Below, piece by piece: positions 34,069-45,202 of a DNA stretch of 64,000 nt. Within the stretch, counting starts at the first letter, position 1. The number at the start of each line of letters is the position of its first letter. The DNA is from Phymorhynchus buccinoides (Eukaryota > Mollusca > Gastropoda > Neogastropoda > Raphitomidae), in assembly GCA_017654935.2 (NCBI GenBank), contig CM065683.1, positions 2,437,173-2,501,172 of the forward strand. The letters run 5' to 3'. Made by a program: the position numbers and the translations under genes. The notes beneath the pieces were generated by a model. That model saw only the letters and a program-made list of their open reading frames with translations, ran no database searches and had not been told where the DNA came from.

Positions 34069-34818
34069 GTGTTTCTGTCTCGTTTTGTCTGTCTCTTTCC
34101 CTGACAATGAAATATTGTTTAGTCCATCCCCCACCCCCACTCCCTCATAAAACAATAAGATGAAAGAAACAGGTAGGTATATAACACTGCTGAATTGCAG
34201 AGAAGGAATGTTTATCTGAGAAGTGTAAGTAGCCATGCAATGGATGTTGCCTGTCAACTCATTTCAGTTACGATCCATATGCTATAACATAATCGTGCAA
34301 ATGAACTTGACATATTATATGTTATTTAAAGTATGTGCAATAAAATATACACTTATGTATTATGTTTCGAGTAGACTCTTAACAAACAAACAAACACTGT
34401 TATCTTAGCTCATGAAATGAAGGCAGAGAATCATGCTGCGTTGACCTCGTATGATTCGTGTTCGCGCAATTCTGTCTGGAAAAACCTCTTAACAGAACTT
34501 ACGAGGTAATTCTGGGTCAGGGTTGGGTTGCAAGGTTTTTTTTACACGGCAATTAAAGCTATTTGTAATTATTGCTCAGTTTCGAGGTTTGGTTGGAACA
34601 TGGGCAATAATTCAAGAGACCTAACCATATACAAAAAACAAATCAGCCAAAAATTTAGATACAATGTTTTGATGGGACACTGACGAATATGCAAAATATT
34701 ATTTATTATATTGTTTTCTTTCTTTTATCTTCAGCGCTTACTAGTTGTTGTTCTTTTACCTACTACTTGAAACGCTTCACTTAAACTGTGGAGTATTACT
34801 ACTAGTGATATCATTAGT
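34065..34818. other. 3' side of the receptor gene, non-coding
   Basis: AT-rich DNA. A minus-strand AATAAA lies at 34702-34707, 112 bp beyond the receptor stop codon, and is a plausible polyadenylation signal. No other gene. Confidence 0.5.
34702..34707 (-). promoter_or_regulatory. Candidate polyadenylation signal of the receptor gene
   Basis: AATAAA on the minus strand, 112 bp past the receptor stop at 34819-34821. Confidence 0.45.
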
Positions 34819-37800
34819 TTATGTCTTGTGTTTGCATTGTTTCTGATGAAGTTTTTTAGTTACTATTTCAAGTACTTTATCTTCTTGTTGTTGATGTTGT
34901 CGTTGTGTTTGAACAGCCCACATGCTGAGGAATGGGCTGAGAGCTGAGTTGAGAGGCAACAAAAACACAATCATAGTGTTAGAAATTCCATTAAAGCCAG
35001 CTACACCTTGTGAGCGCATGACTGTGACAAATCCAAACACAATCCAGCACGTAGCATCAATGAGAGCCACTGTTCCCATCACACGGACAGCAGAGAACAC
35101 CAGTCTCAGTCCAGGTTTGAATGTTATTACGTGTTCAGGCATTCGCCTGTAGAGGACAACTTCACCAGCCACAATCATCCAACACAGAGTACAGTTGACA
35201 GTCACGATGACGTTCAACCACCTGAAGCTTAGATTAAAGGTATTGTCGTCCAGAGATGTCAGACGACATAACCCAGACTGACTTTCTAGACCCCAGTGTG
35301 CCAGTCCAGGAGAAAGTGGAACCAGTGCCATAGAAATTCCAACAGTCCACATGACTGCACATGCTGTATGGATGAATGAGGTGTTCCATCGCAATGACAC
35401 CCGAGGCAAACACAGGACAGCTGTGTGGTAGAAGGTGATGAGCCAGATGACCAGCACTGACACTGTGCTGGACACACAGAAGAGGAATGCGGCCAGTTTG
35501 CAGGGCACACTGATGGTCCACATGTTTTCCACATGGATGTAGTTTCCATCAAGCACCTTGTCTGCCAGCACAACAATGCTGACATGACACCCCATACAAA
35601 TATCGGCTACCTGCAGGTGACCAGCGACCAGCAAAAACTGTTTTTCAAATATGGCGTTAAACTTAACCAAGGTTTTAAACCAGATGACATTCCCTGCTAT
35701 TGTACAAACAATGTTTATCAAAAATACGATTCGATGCAACTGTGTTGTTAACAATGTTTCACATGAAGGGAGAACAGTATGTGGGGCAACACATTTCACC
35801 CAGTATGAAGGAAGTAAACTGTGGCAACACAATCTGTAGTTTGAAGTAAACATATGTTGTAGTTCAGGGGACTTGAGAAACAGATCTCTTGGAAAGTTGG
35901 TAATGGCATTCCCTGTGATATCCACCTGTCTGAGTTGTGGCATGTTTTTAAAACCTGATCGTCCAATGCTGTTTACTGCACTGAACGATTCATTAAGACA
36001 TTTCACGCTTGGAAAGTATATTTCTAAATCTGTTAACAGATATGTCATGCCTGTTGTGGATGCATCCACCTCTTCCAGCATATAAAGTGTGAGTTTTCTG
36101 TGCTTATTTAGAGGTACTATTTCTTTAAGAGGATTGTGTTTCACTATTAAAGTTTTTAAGTTTGGAAACAATAAGAAAGTTTCTATCCTGATAACATTTA
36201 AATAATTGTTTGCAAGGTCCAGATACAGCAGGTTTGTGAACCTGGAACTTGACATATTATACAACACACACTTGGATAGAATTAAAAAGACGAGGTGCAT
36301 ATTTCTCTTGAAATTTGACAGTGTCATGCCTGATCCAGTTGCATCCACATATCTTAATTGTGGAAACAAATGAGAAAGAAATGGTCTGTTACACAGGAAC
36401 ACATGACCTTGACACTGGCAGTTCTTAGGACAGGTGGTGTCACACAGCAGTTCATCATCTCGCTGTGGACACTGACCCCAACCATCACACAGATTATGTC
36501 CGTGCATGCACACTGTGGAAGATCGACATCTGTAAAAACCAGGACATGAATTTGTCTCACAGTTTAGTTCGTCTTCCCCATAGACACAGTCAGAAAACCC
36601 ATTGCAGCGAGTGTAGACAGGCAAACAGTAGAGCCACTCTGTGGTACATTGGTAATGACTGTGAGGACAAACGTCAGAGGTCATCACTTGTTGGGTGAAG
36701 TAACCAGTTCCATCCAGATTGATGTAAAACGGTTGACTGCTGTCTTCCTCCTTGACCGGAGTGATGTAGGAGTGGTCATCGGGACAGTCTAGCTCATCAG
36801 AGTCGTCCAGACAGTCTGCGTGTTGGCTACAGCGCTGACTGAGGGGCACACACTGACCGTTGGAGCACTGGACACCAGCACATGAAGGATGCTCACAGAA
36901 CGACTCATCAGTGCTGTCTGGGCAGTCCTTTCTGAAGTCACAAAGAAGAGTGTGATGCACAGTCGTCAAGTCATCAGCACATTTAAACACATGGAAGTTG
37001 GATATGGCTCTTCTCTGATGATGTCCAGAATCATATATGAAGGAAAGTGAGCTGTTCTCTGTGCTTTGATGCTCATAGTGACAAAGTAAAAATGTATGTA
37101 TCATGTGATTGTCTGACAAAACCAACAAACGCTGTCGAGAATGATTTGGACGTTTTTGTTTGTAGTGTGATAGACCAATAATTGGTGTTATAGAAAGAAC
37201 AACGTCATGAGAATACACATTCGCTTGACATGCAACTACCTGAGGGTTACTATGTCTATGCAGCTGTCCAGAATAAAGCCTAAAAGTTTGAACATTCCTG
37301 GATGGAACGTACCTTTCATGTCTCTCTAAGTGCTGTATAACATATATCAAAGAATCGTGAGACCACCGATGGAATTTGCTGTACAGAAATGGCACAAACT
37401 TCCAACCTGTCTGGTAACCTATGAACACTGAAAACGAACCATAGTGTTCAAACAACACCAGAAAATCTGTGTATTCTTGTTTTGTTTTCAGAGATGCCAA
37501 TGTCCCATTCATCCTTGGACAGACGTAGTCTAACAAGGACTGGTGGAGATCTTCGTCAAAGGAAATCAACTGGAGACACTTGTTTACTGAGGCCACCAGT
37601 CCCTGACACTGTGCACTGCTGAAGGGACAGTGTTCTGTTTCATCCCGTCCGTCCTCACATTCTGCCATGAAGTTACAGTCCACGTGATGTTGAAATTCAG
37701 AATAGAGATCTACGGAGCAGTTGATCTTTCCGCTGGCCAATTGCAGATCCTGCTGAACCGTAGACAGTACAGAAAAGCGAAATTTCAAACCACCATGAAC

Positions 37801-38571
37801 AACAATATTATAATCAAATTCTATTTCGAGGACTAATGCGTATAGAATATTTGCTGATAGAGGGCGCTCAATGCACAGACGCTGACTAACTTTTGAGTGC
37901 TTTCTGTAACAAGTGAGTTTGACCATACGTTGGTACAGAATGCATAAATAATCAGAAGGAAAGATCTGAATGCTTACAACAATTGCAGCATCAGATGGCA
38001 TTGTAAAGTTCCACTTGTCATATCTCTCAACATCTAAATACGGGACAGCAATATATCCAGAATTATATGTCACATTAACTACAAGGTTATGGTATTGAAT
38101 CGCAAAAAATGATAGTTTTATGCGTGGATTGTTTATGTTTAGTATGAACATGAAATTGATAGATGAATCCAGGTACAAATCCTTAAATGTATGAAGATTG
38201 CAGTTAACCTTATAGTAATCAGTATATAAATCAGATGATTGACCAAAAAATACTGTAGCTCTCCACCGTGTGGGACCACACCAGTATTGCAGTCTTTGAA
38301 GCCTAGCACGTGCATACATACGTTGAGGTACTACAACTTTAAGCAGACAATAAAAGTGGTAAGTTTCACACATGCCATACTGCACTCCATTGTTGACCAT
38401 TCTATGTGGCATCCTATACATAGAGCATCTCGACGCATTACCCTGCATCATTGTGATATTTGGTGAGCTCTGTCTAGTCAAGTAGTCTACACCCGGACAC
38501 ATGTTGCGGACCTTCAGTGGAATCTCAGTGACCTTTGTAAGTCTGTTGCTTGTCGTCCCTTCAAGAGCCAT
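34819..38571 (-). CDS. GRL101-like receptor: LDLa modules + leucine-rich repeats + seven-helix GPCR domain
   Basis: From the ATG at 38571 the frame is 1,250 codons without an intron. Residues 285-315 form a partial LDLa (four Cys, ECEDGRDE). About 322-450 looks like a C-type-lectin-like domain (DYVCPRMNGTLASLKTKQEY). LDLa modules follow at 531-559 (four Cys), 564-596, 635-671 and 676-710 (six Cys each, DSDELDC, GEDELNC, RDDELLC). An LRR N-cap (CPKNCQCQ) is at 714-729 and degenerate LRRs at 734-909. Seven helices follow, about 946-969, 978-1004, 1024-1054, 1067-1088, 1116-1142, 1158-1186 and 1193-1218, with C1024 and C1102 placed for the conserved disulfide. This matches Lymnaea GRL101 and its many molluscan relatives (class A, LGR side). 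The ligand is unknown. The DRY position reads YHT and NPxxY reads SPFLS, both unusual. There is no signal peptide at this ATG, so an upstream exon is likely. Confidence 0.88.
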   Translation of the reverse strand: MALEGTTSNRLTKVTEIPLKVRNMCPGVDYLTRQSSPNITMMQGNASRCSMYRMPHRMVNNGVQYGMCETYHFYCLLKVVVPQRMYARARLQRLQYWCGPTRWRATVFFGQSSDLYTDYYKVNCNLHTFKDLYLDSSINFMFILNINNPRIKLSFFAIQYHNLVVNVTYNSGYIAVPYLDVERYDKWNFTMPSDAAIVVSIQIFPSDYLCILYQRMVKLTCYRKHSKVSQRLCIERPLSANILYALVLEIEFDYNIVVHGGLKFRFSVLSTVQQDLQLASGKINCSVDLYSEFQHHVDCNFMAECEDGRDETEHCPFSSAQCQGLVASVNKCLQLISFDEDLHQSLLDYVCPRMNGTLASLKTKQEYTDFLVLFEHYGSFSVFIGYQTGWKFVPFLYSKFHRWSHDSLIYVIQHLERHERYVPSRNVQTFRLYSGQLHRHSNPQVVACQANVYSHDVVLSITPIIGLSHYKQKRPNHSRQRLLVLSDNHMIHTFLLCHYEHQSTENSSLSFIYDSGHHQRRAISNFHVFKCADDLTTVHHTLLCDFRKDCPDSTDESFCEHPSCAGVQCSNGQCVPLSQRCSQHADCLDDSDELDCPDDHSYITPVKEEDSSQPFYINLDGTGYFTQQVMTSDVCPHSHYQCTTEWLYCLPVYTRCNGFSDCVYGEDELNCETNSCPGFYRCRSSTVCMHGHNLCDGWGQCPQRDDELLCDTTCPKNCQCQGHVFLCNRPFLSHLFPQLRYVDATGSGMTLSNFKRNMHLVFLILSKCVLYNMSSSRFTNLLYLDLANNYLNVIRIETFLLFPNLKTLIVKHNPLKEIVPLNKHRKLTLYMLEEVDASTTGMTYLLTDLEIYFPSVKCLNESFSAVNSIGRSGFKNMPQLRQVDITGNAITNFPRDLFLKSPELQHMFTSNYRLCCHSLLPSYWVKCVAPHTVLPSCETLLTTQLHRIVFLINIVCTIAGNVIWFKTLVKFNAIFEKQFLLVAGHLQVADICMGCHVSIVVLADKVLDGNYIHVENMWTISVPCKLAAFLFCVSSTVSVLVIWLITFYHTAVLCLPRVSLRWNTSFIHTACAVMWTVGISMALVPLSPGLAHWGLESQSGLCRLTSLDDNTFNLSFRWLNVIVTVNCTLCWMIVAGEVVLYRRMPEHVITFKPGLRLVFSAVRVMGTVALIDATCWIVFGFVTVMRSQGVAGFNGISNTMIVFLLPLNSALSPFLSMWAVQTQRQHQQQEDKVLEIVTKKLHQKQCKHKT

Positions 38572-39263
38572 TAAAAACCAACACCGCACATATTGTCAAA
38601 ACATTGACCACCATGATTAAGAGAGTTAGGGGATGCAGTCTATACGGTAGCAAAGTGTACGGCATACTCCTAGGGTATTTTTGTTGTTGTTGGGATGTGC
38701 GCTGTACCAATAATTTCTAGTTTCATTTTAGCCTGTCAGTGTGCTGTAAAAAAAGTGATTTGCTGAGCGCATTTGTGAGTAGACGAATTTTTGCTTGTCT
38801 AGCAGACGATAGTTTGTTTTACGCAATTCGTGTTGCACGCAGCTTTTGTGTTCAGTTTATTCTAGAATGCTTAAGAGGAAGTATATGAATGTCTGTATGC
38901 AAGAGTTTTGCACCAGTCCTAGATTTCCTTTCGTCTGTGTGTTAGTCTTGTCCTGTGTTGTTCGTTATGTAAGGCTTCATGTGATTCGCTAGTAGCATTG
39001 CTCAGTTGCGGAGTTGATAATATTGTGTTAGGAGCCCTTAACTTTCGTATGTCAAATCACTTGAGCTTTGTCTTTCGTCGCGGCCTGTTCGACCCTCTTG
39101 ATGTAGAGGTGTCAGCAGGTGGGTCGTTCTGACCCGGTCTGTCCTTCGAGGTGGGTTGACTTTGTGTCAACCGGTTGGCCGGTGTATTGAAGGTCGTAGT
39201 GCCTGGACATCGTGCTGTTTCTTTGTTCAGGCAGTATGCTTGGTTTGGTCAACTTGCCTGAGT
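38572..39263. other. 5' side of the receptor gene, no other gene seen
   Basis: The receptor frame stays open on the minus strand as far as 38589 without an ATG. A leader exon with signal peptide should lie upstream (higher coordinates), but I could not identify it. Confidence 0.4.
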
Positions 39264-39470
39264 GTCACCGCTGTGGTGTAGTGGTTAGCGTCACGGACTA
39301 CTGGCTGGGAGGTCTTGGGTTCGAATTCCATCAGATGCGAGGGTTTTTTAGGTCCTGGACCGTATCCTACACAGAGTGAGTGGCTATGGGCTCAATGGGA
39401 AGACTGAAACCACACAGTCAAGCTTCATCCGCTTAACAGATGCGATTCTGAGAGTGTTGCTCTAATTTCA
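39264..39470 (+). mobile_element. tRNA-derived SINE
   Basis: The head holds a pol III A box, TGGTGTAGTGGTTAGCG (39274-39290), and a B box, GGTTCGAATTCC (39318-39329), spaced as in a tRNA. The rest cannot make a tRNA: the sequence runs on as TAGGTCCTGGACCGTATCCT and CACACAGTCAAGCTTCATCC. The 3' end is uncertain; no simple tail is clear. Confidence 0.8.
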
Positions 39471-41060
39471 AGACCAACACTGCATGGTGTCTGTAGTTCT
39501 CGGGCCTGGTTAACACTGGGATATCATTATGAAAGGAAGCGTAGAATACACCCCTGTCATGCAGTCTCAGACCGATACAGAACTCCATGGCATCATCATC
39601 ATCATCGTTGTCATCCGCCTCATTTCCATCAATCGTTAAAAAGAAAACAATGTCTCAAATTTTGTGGCTTTGCATGCCCTGCTCTCATGGTGACCTCACT
39701 TTCGGTTTCCAATCCAGTCTATGCCTTGGTGCGTTCGGGTCAAAGTCATTGGGATCAGTGTGTTCTGGGGAGCTGTCGGTGGACGGTCGTGGTGGCGCCC
39801 TCAGAGGAGGACCTCACTCACGCTGGCTCCGCGACTAAGAGAATAGTGTTGTCAGTAGGGGATGGTGGTGTCCTGAACAGGCTCCGCTGAACTCCACCGA
39901 AGTGACTCAGCAGCAGTGCAGTGTCTCCTCGGTTGGTTGCCTCCTGATGGCATAACATAGATTCACTCCCCTTGGACTGCTGGTTTCGGATTCTGCGACT
40001 TGAACAAGCCGGGGTGTGGCTGCGAATTGGGATTCGGAATGAGCGGCGTGGGAGCAACGCCACTGTACGACCGAGAAAATGGGACAGAAACGAAAAAAAA
40101 GTTGCCTGAGTCTTGTGGGCCTGTGTCTTGTTTGCAGACGTGAGGATGTAGGTTTGGTGCTTTGTTGCTGTCTGGCATGCTTGCTGTCGTTTGTGGAGCA
40201 GCGTGTTTGCGTGCCCCAGTCATCAGGTATTGTCTTCGTGGGAGCCTAGCTCAGGGTGGCGTGTGTTCACTAGGAGGTGGCGACGTTGGAGACTGTTCGT
40301 CGCTGGTGTGGCTGCCCCGTGTTGGGAGTAGTCGTGTTCACGTGCGGCGAGGGGCGCCGGGTGTCGGCCATGGGGTCATCCCGCTGAGTGAGCGGGTGGT
40401 CTGGTCTTGGCCAGCTCAGTTGGGGCCTTGGCCGTGCGTCTCGACCAGCGTGGGATTTTCTCTTTTCGTCGGCTTCGTACCTTCGATCGGCAGGCAGATT
40501 CTCTTTTCATCGTTGTGTGATGAGCCCTCTGTGTTTGAGGCCGATCGTCGTGTTGCCACGTAATGCTCCCGTGGCTGGGGTGTGTGGGTGAGAGTGTGTG
40601 TGAAAGGGCTTTGAGGTGTGAAATTGCAGCATGCTTGTTTGGAAAATATGGGGGTGGAATTGATGTATGCGTGCTGCTATTATGTAATTATATGACATGT
40701 AATTGATGGTTGATGCTGTTTATGTGTTATGTGTGCGCCGATGTATATATGTAAATACAAAGTTTGTGTTTGTACATACTTGTGTTTTGTTGATGAGCGA
40801 GTGTGAGTCAGTAGTTTTCCTGGTGTGTTTTTGTAGTAGGATTTTGTTTTTTTCGGACCTTTTTGACAAAGTGGAGGATGTAGTCTGTCATGCATCGCCT
40901 GTGCTAATGGGACACTCACAGGGTGGTTCATGAACGCAAATTATTGCGCGAAATGTTAGAACAAATTATTTTTAGCATGTTTTACATTCTGCATAACGGG
41001 GCCAAATTCTATCCTGTGTTTGTTAATTAAGTGAATTAAGAAACAATAAAAATCTGCATC
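39471..41060. other. Unrecognised GC-richer segment with a possible 3' end
   Basis: 39.7-40.6 kb is richer in G+C and CpG than its surroundings and holds a 133-codon + frame at 40162-40563 with no recognisable domain. An AATAAA at 41045-41050 could end a + strand transcript. A non-coding transcript or an old LTR-like sequence are both possible. Confidence 0.35.
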
Positions 41061-43324
41061 CACAGCAATCATCTATGAGAGGAACTCTTTATTGTAGTGT
41101 AAAACAAAAACATGGGAGATATTGGAAACTCATTTCAATGTTGTCCCTTTTTGGTCTGGGGCTTGATGGCTTTTACACCGCGGTTTCAGACGATTGGACT
41201 TCAGACTATTCTGATTCATGACTATTATAGACGCGGCCAAGACGACTACTTGTTAAATCAAAGATTGAAGACCAAGTCAAGGCCAAGAGAGTGGCACTAA
41301 TGCATTTATTAGACACTAGCAGCTACATACCACTCGCTTCGCTTCGTGACAGGACAGGTGCAGCCCATACTCGTATCATTTTAAGATAACATAATTATGT
41401 ACTTACCAAATTTGTGTAATGAAGAGTGGAATTAATTGGTGAAAATGTTAAGATAATATTATGGCATAAAAAAATCAACATGATCTAGGTCACAGGTCAA
41501 GATCAGTTAGATATGTGTAATACCTCACTCAAAACGATGTTTGAGTATCAGTAATACTAAATTACTTTTTTTTGCCAACTTCTAGAGACAGTGTAAGGGA
41601 AATAATTGTTACTTGTATTTTTACTTGGGTTGTGTTGATTACGTCCCTTTGTTAAGGAACATTTATTTTTAGATTCACTTTTATTTTTTGTCTGGGAATT
41701 ATTTCCCCACGACGTCACTTCCTGTGTGTTTAAAAATATTTTGTGTGTGTGGAAAATTAGGGCATTGAAGCGTCACTTTCTTGGTCTGGAGGTTAAAGAA
41801 GCACGAAGCTTTTGGGCTGCCCCTAATTAAGGTAAAGTGAAGACTTTTGATGTTTAGTTAATATAATAGATTTGTTTGTAATTGTAATCTTACTTTTACT
41901 TTGCAATGAAGGGTTGTTTATGTTTTATTAGTAGGTAATTTTTTGGGGATACATAATTTTAGTTGGCTGAAGATGAAGATTTTTGGAAGAGCTGATTTTC
42001 TTTGTTCTTACGAGTTGTTAGAATGCAGGTTGCAGATTAATTAAAATAATGTTTTTATTGTTGTACTATTTGTACTGGCTATAGGATTTGAGTACAGCTT
42101 GTGTGTTTATATTATTTGTTGGTTTTGGAAAGCTTGAGTACAGTATTGGGATATTTTTAGTGGTTGGGTCAGGATGCTGACTTTATGCAAATTAGTGTAG
42201 GCAACTTTATAGTTACAAGAAAACGTGGTTAGTGGCATGAAGTTGAATTCGATGAAGTGCAGATTATTTTGTTGAAAGTTTGAATGGAAATTAATTTGAC
42301 ATTGGTTAAATATTATTGATTGGGAACAAATTGTTTTAATATTTGTTATTAGTAATTTGTTATTTTGAAATGCTCTGAAAGAGGAAAATCATTGGTCATA
42401 ATGAAACTGTGATTCCATTATTGGAATTCTCATTTTCTGATGGGTACAAAGATCACAGTGGGTCTTTGGGGGTGTAGCCATACACGGTAAATAATATGGA
42501 GTGGGAACTCAATAGGTTCCTCAGTGATGTCAAGTATAGTTCCAATGGATGGATAATCCTCTGTCCTTGTACACTTGGATCATAGCTTACATCAGTCTAT
42601 GTGGACTATTTACTTACTGCAGTGGGACGGTGGGACTGTTACTTCGTTACTGAGTAAGTTGATGATAGTCAGAATGATGTTTCCTCGAGATCATCGGCAA
42701 GGTGGTTTTCAAGAGCGTGTAGGTTTTAATTATTTTTGTTTGTGTTTGCTTACGGTTTTTATTCTTTTTCAGGGGCACATGATGTGACCATCCTGCTCAG
42801 CCTGCCCCTGTTTCCTTACTCTGTTTAATACCCTGAATTGAAGCTTTGCTTTTAAGACTTATGTTTTTGGGGAGTGTTGAGGATTGTTAGAAATTGATTA
42901 TGTTGAGGATGTTTTAGTTGATAAAGTTTACCTTTGTATTTTGAAAGATCAAATACCTTTTTTTTAAATTTTATTAAAAAACAGTTTGAACTTTTAATCC
43001 GGTTTGGTGTATTGCATTGTGTGATTGTCATCTTATGTGTTTGTTGTGTCTGGGTACATTACACTGAACTGTGATTAAGGGGCTCGTACAACTTTCCTTT
43101 CCATTGCTCCCGCCCATAAATAAATTAGAGTCCCAATTCTTAAGGTAACTGTTAGTCCTATAAGTCTCTGGGGCCTCTACATATGCATTGACACAAATCC
43201 TTCTTGAAACTTCTCATAAACATGTATATGATTATAAAGTTTGGTCACTGAACGCTTTGTAGATCTATGCTGAGCAAAGGTAATGCTAAAGTTTACCATG
43301 GACGCACACAAGCACGTACAAACA
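41061..43324. other. AT-rich non-coding DNA
   Basis: About 2.2 kb with no convincing coding frame, RNA gene or tandem repeat. Confidence 0.5.
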
Positions 43325-43390
<66 letters not shown>

Positions 43391-43399
43391 TCACACTCA
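43325..43399. repeat. (CA)n microsatellite
   Basis: CA repeat ending in CACTCACTCACACT, directly before the 16-bp minisatellite. Confidence 0.97.
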
Positions 43400-43429
43400 C
43401 ATACACGCATACGGCTCAGTCAACTCGCC

Positions 43430-44480
43430 CAAATTGTCAACTCATCTTGTTCCACGCCAACGGCTCCCACTACCAACTCGCCCCAAATTGTCCAACTCGC
43501 CCCACTTACCAACTCGTCCCATTACCAACTCGTCCCATTGCCAACTCGTCCCATTACCAACTCGCCCCATTACCAACTCGCCCCATTACCAACTCGCCCC
43601 ATTACCAACTCGCCCCATTACCAACTCGTCCCATTCGCCCCAACTCGTCCCATTACCAACTCGCCCCATTACCAACTCGCCCCATTACCAACTCGCCCCA
43701 TTACCAACTCGTCCCGCCCCAACTCGTCCCATTACCAACTCGCCCCATTACCAACTCGCCCCATTACCAACTCGTCCCAATACCAACCGCCCATTACCAA
43801 CTCGCCCCATTACCAACTCGTCCCATTACCAACTCGTCCCATTACCAACTCGCCCCCCAACTCGCCCCATTACCAACTCGCCCCATTACCAACTCGCCCC
43901 ATTACCAACTCGCCCCATTACCAACTCGCCCCATTACCAACTCGCCCCATTACCAACTCGCCCCATTGCCAACTCGTCCCATTACCAACTCGCCCCATTA
44001 CCAACTCGCCCCATTACCAACTCGCCCCATTACCAACTCGCCCCATTACCAACTCGCCCCATTACCAACTCGCCCCATTACCAACTCGCCCCATTACCAA
44101 CTCGCCCCCCAATTACCAACTCGCCCCATTACCAACTCGCCCCATTACCAACTCGTCCCATTACCAACTCGCCCCATTACCAACTCGCCCCATTACCAAC
44201 TCGCCCCATTACCAACTCGCCCCATTACCAACTCGCCCCAATTACCAACTCGCCCCATGACCAACTCGCCCCATTACCAACTCGCCCCATTACCAACTCC
44301 CAATGACCAACTCGCCCCCCAAATTACCAACTCGCCCCATTACCAACTCGCCCCATTACCAACTCGCCCCATTACCAACTCGCCCCCACCAATGACCAAC
44401 ACGCCCCAATGACCAACACACCCCAATGACCAACACACCCCATTACCAACTCGCCCCATTACCAACTCACCCCAGTATAT
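43430..44480. repeat. 16-bp minisatellite, more than 60 copies
   Basis: Unit CCATTACCAACTCGCC, with CGTCCC and CAATGACC variants and occasional indels. No unit contains a stop in any + frame, so all three + frames stay open for 290-381 codons and encode a repeating 16-residue peptide PLPTRPITNSPHYQLA. Confidence 0.97.
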
Positions 44481-44509
44481 TCCTCGTACCACGACCAACT
44501 CGCCCAATG

Positions 44510-44620
44510 AGCAGCTTAGCTGACTGAGTTGACTGCCACCTGGCATAAAGCTCGAGTGGGGCTAATCTAATGATATCCTTAGTTGGGGCTAAAGAAAGAG
44601 AGAGAGGGAGACAGGAGTCC

Positions 44621-44700
<80 letters not shown>

Positions 44701-44776
44701 TCCCAAGGATATCACTAGGATTAGTCCCATTAGATTTTGTCGCCACCTGGTGGTGAAATCAGCAGCTAAGTCGACC
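44510..44776. mobile_element. Inverted-repeat element with a (CT)n core inserted at the end of the minisatellite
   Basis: CTTAGCTGACTGAG, GCCACCTGG, GGGGCTAATCTAATGATATC at 44514-44580 are answered in inverted form by GATATCACTAGGATTAGTCC, CCACCTGGTGG and CAGCTAAG at 44707-44770. Between them lie a poly-C run and a pure CT tract (44630-44698). One more minisatellite unit (CAACTCGCCCCATTGA) follows at 44780, so the segment interrupts the array. Confidence 0.65.
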
Positions 44777-44969
44777 ATCATCAACTCGCCCCATTGATCA
44801 TCTTGCATCCAACAACTTTATACTTGAAGACTGAACAGTTGAGGCTGAATAGTTTATTTTCAAAATCATCAACCATGTCAATAAAATGAAAATCTAGAAA
44901 AGACAGGCACACAAACGTATGCACACACAATCTTTCATCAATTAATTAAATACATTATCCTACATCAAT

Positions 44970-44999
44970 CAATTAATCAATCAATCAATCAATCAATCA

Positions 45000-45044
<45 letters not shown>

Positions 45045-45075
45045 CTTTAATAATCCCTTAGGGAATTACAAAGCA
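44970..45075 (-). mobile_element. 3' end of a non-LTR retroelement with (ATTG)n tail
   Basis: On the minus strand GTAATTCCCTAAGGGATTAT followed by TAAAGTT and (ATTG)n. The small TCCCTAAGGGA hairpin before a short-repeat tail is typical of CR1/L2-type LINEs and SINEs that share their tails. No coding part is identified upstream. Confidence 0.5.
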
Positions 45076-45202
45076 CATTCACAGGCTCGATAAACAAACA
45101 GTACTAAACCATACATCTTATATTCTATATTTTCGAAATCTGTCTGTCTGTCTGTCTGTCTGTGTGTCTGTCTGTCTGTGTGTCCCTTATGCACGGCCAC
45201 AG

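Noticed and set aside
39264..39340. A tRNA gene.
   Set aside because: A and B boxes are present, but the acceptor and anticodon stems do not close and the sequence continues as a SINE body.
40162..40563. A 133-codon frame in GC-richer DNA.
   Set aside because: No recognisable domain, ordinary composition for chance in GC-rich sequence, and no splice or promoter context.
43267..44412. A 381-codon + frame.
   Set aside because: It is the 16-bp minisatellite plus a CA tract. All three forward frames are open equally, which is expected from the unit rather than from a gene.
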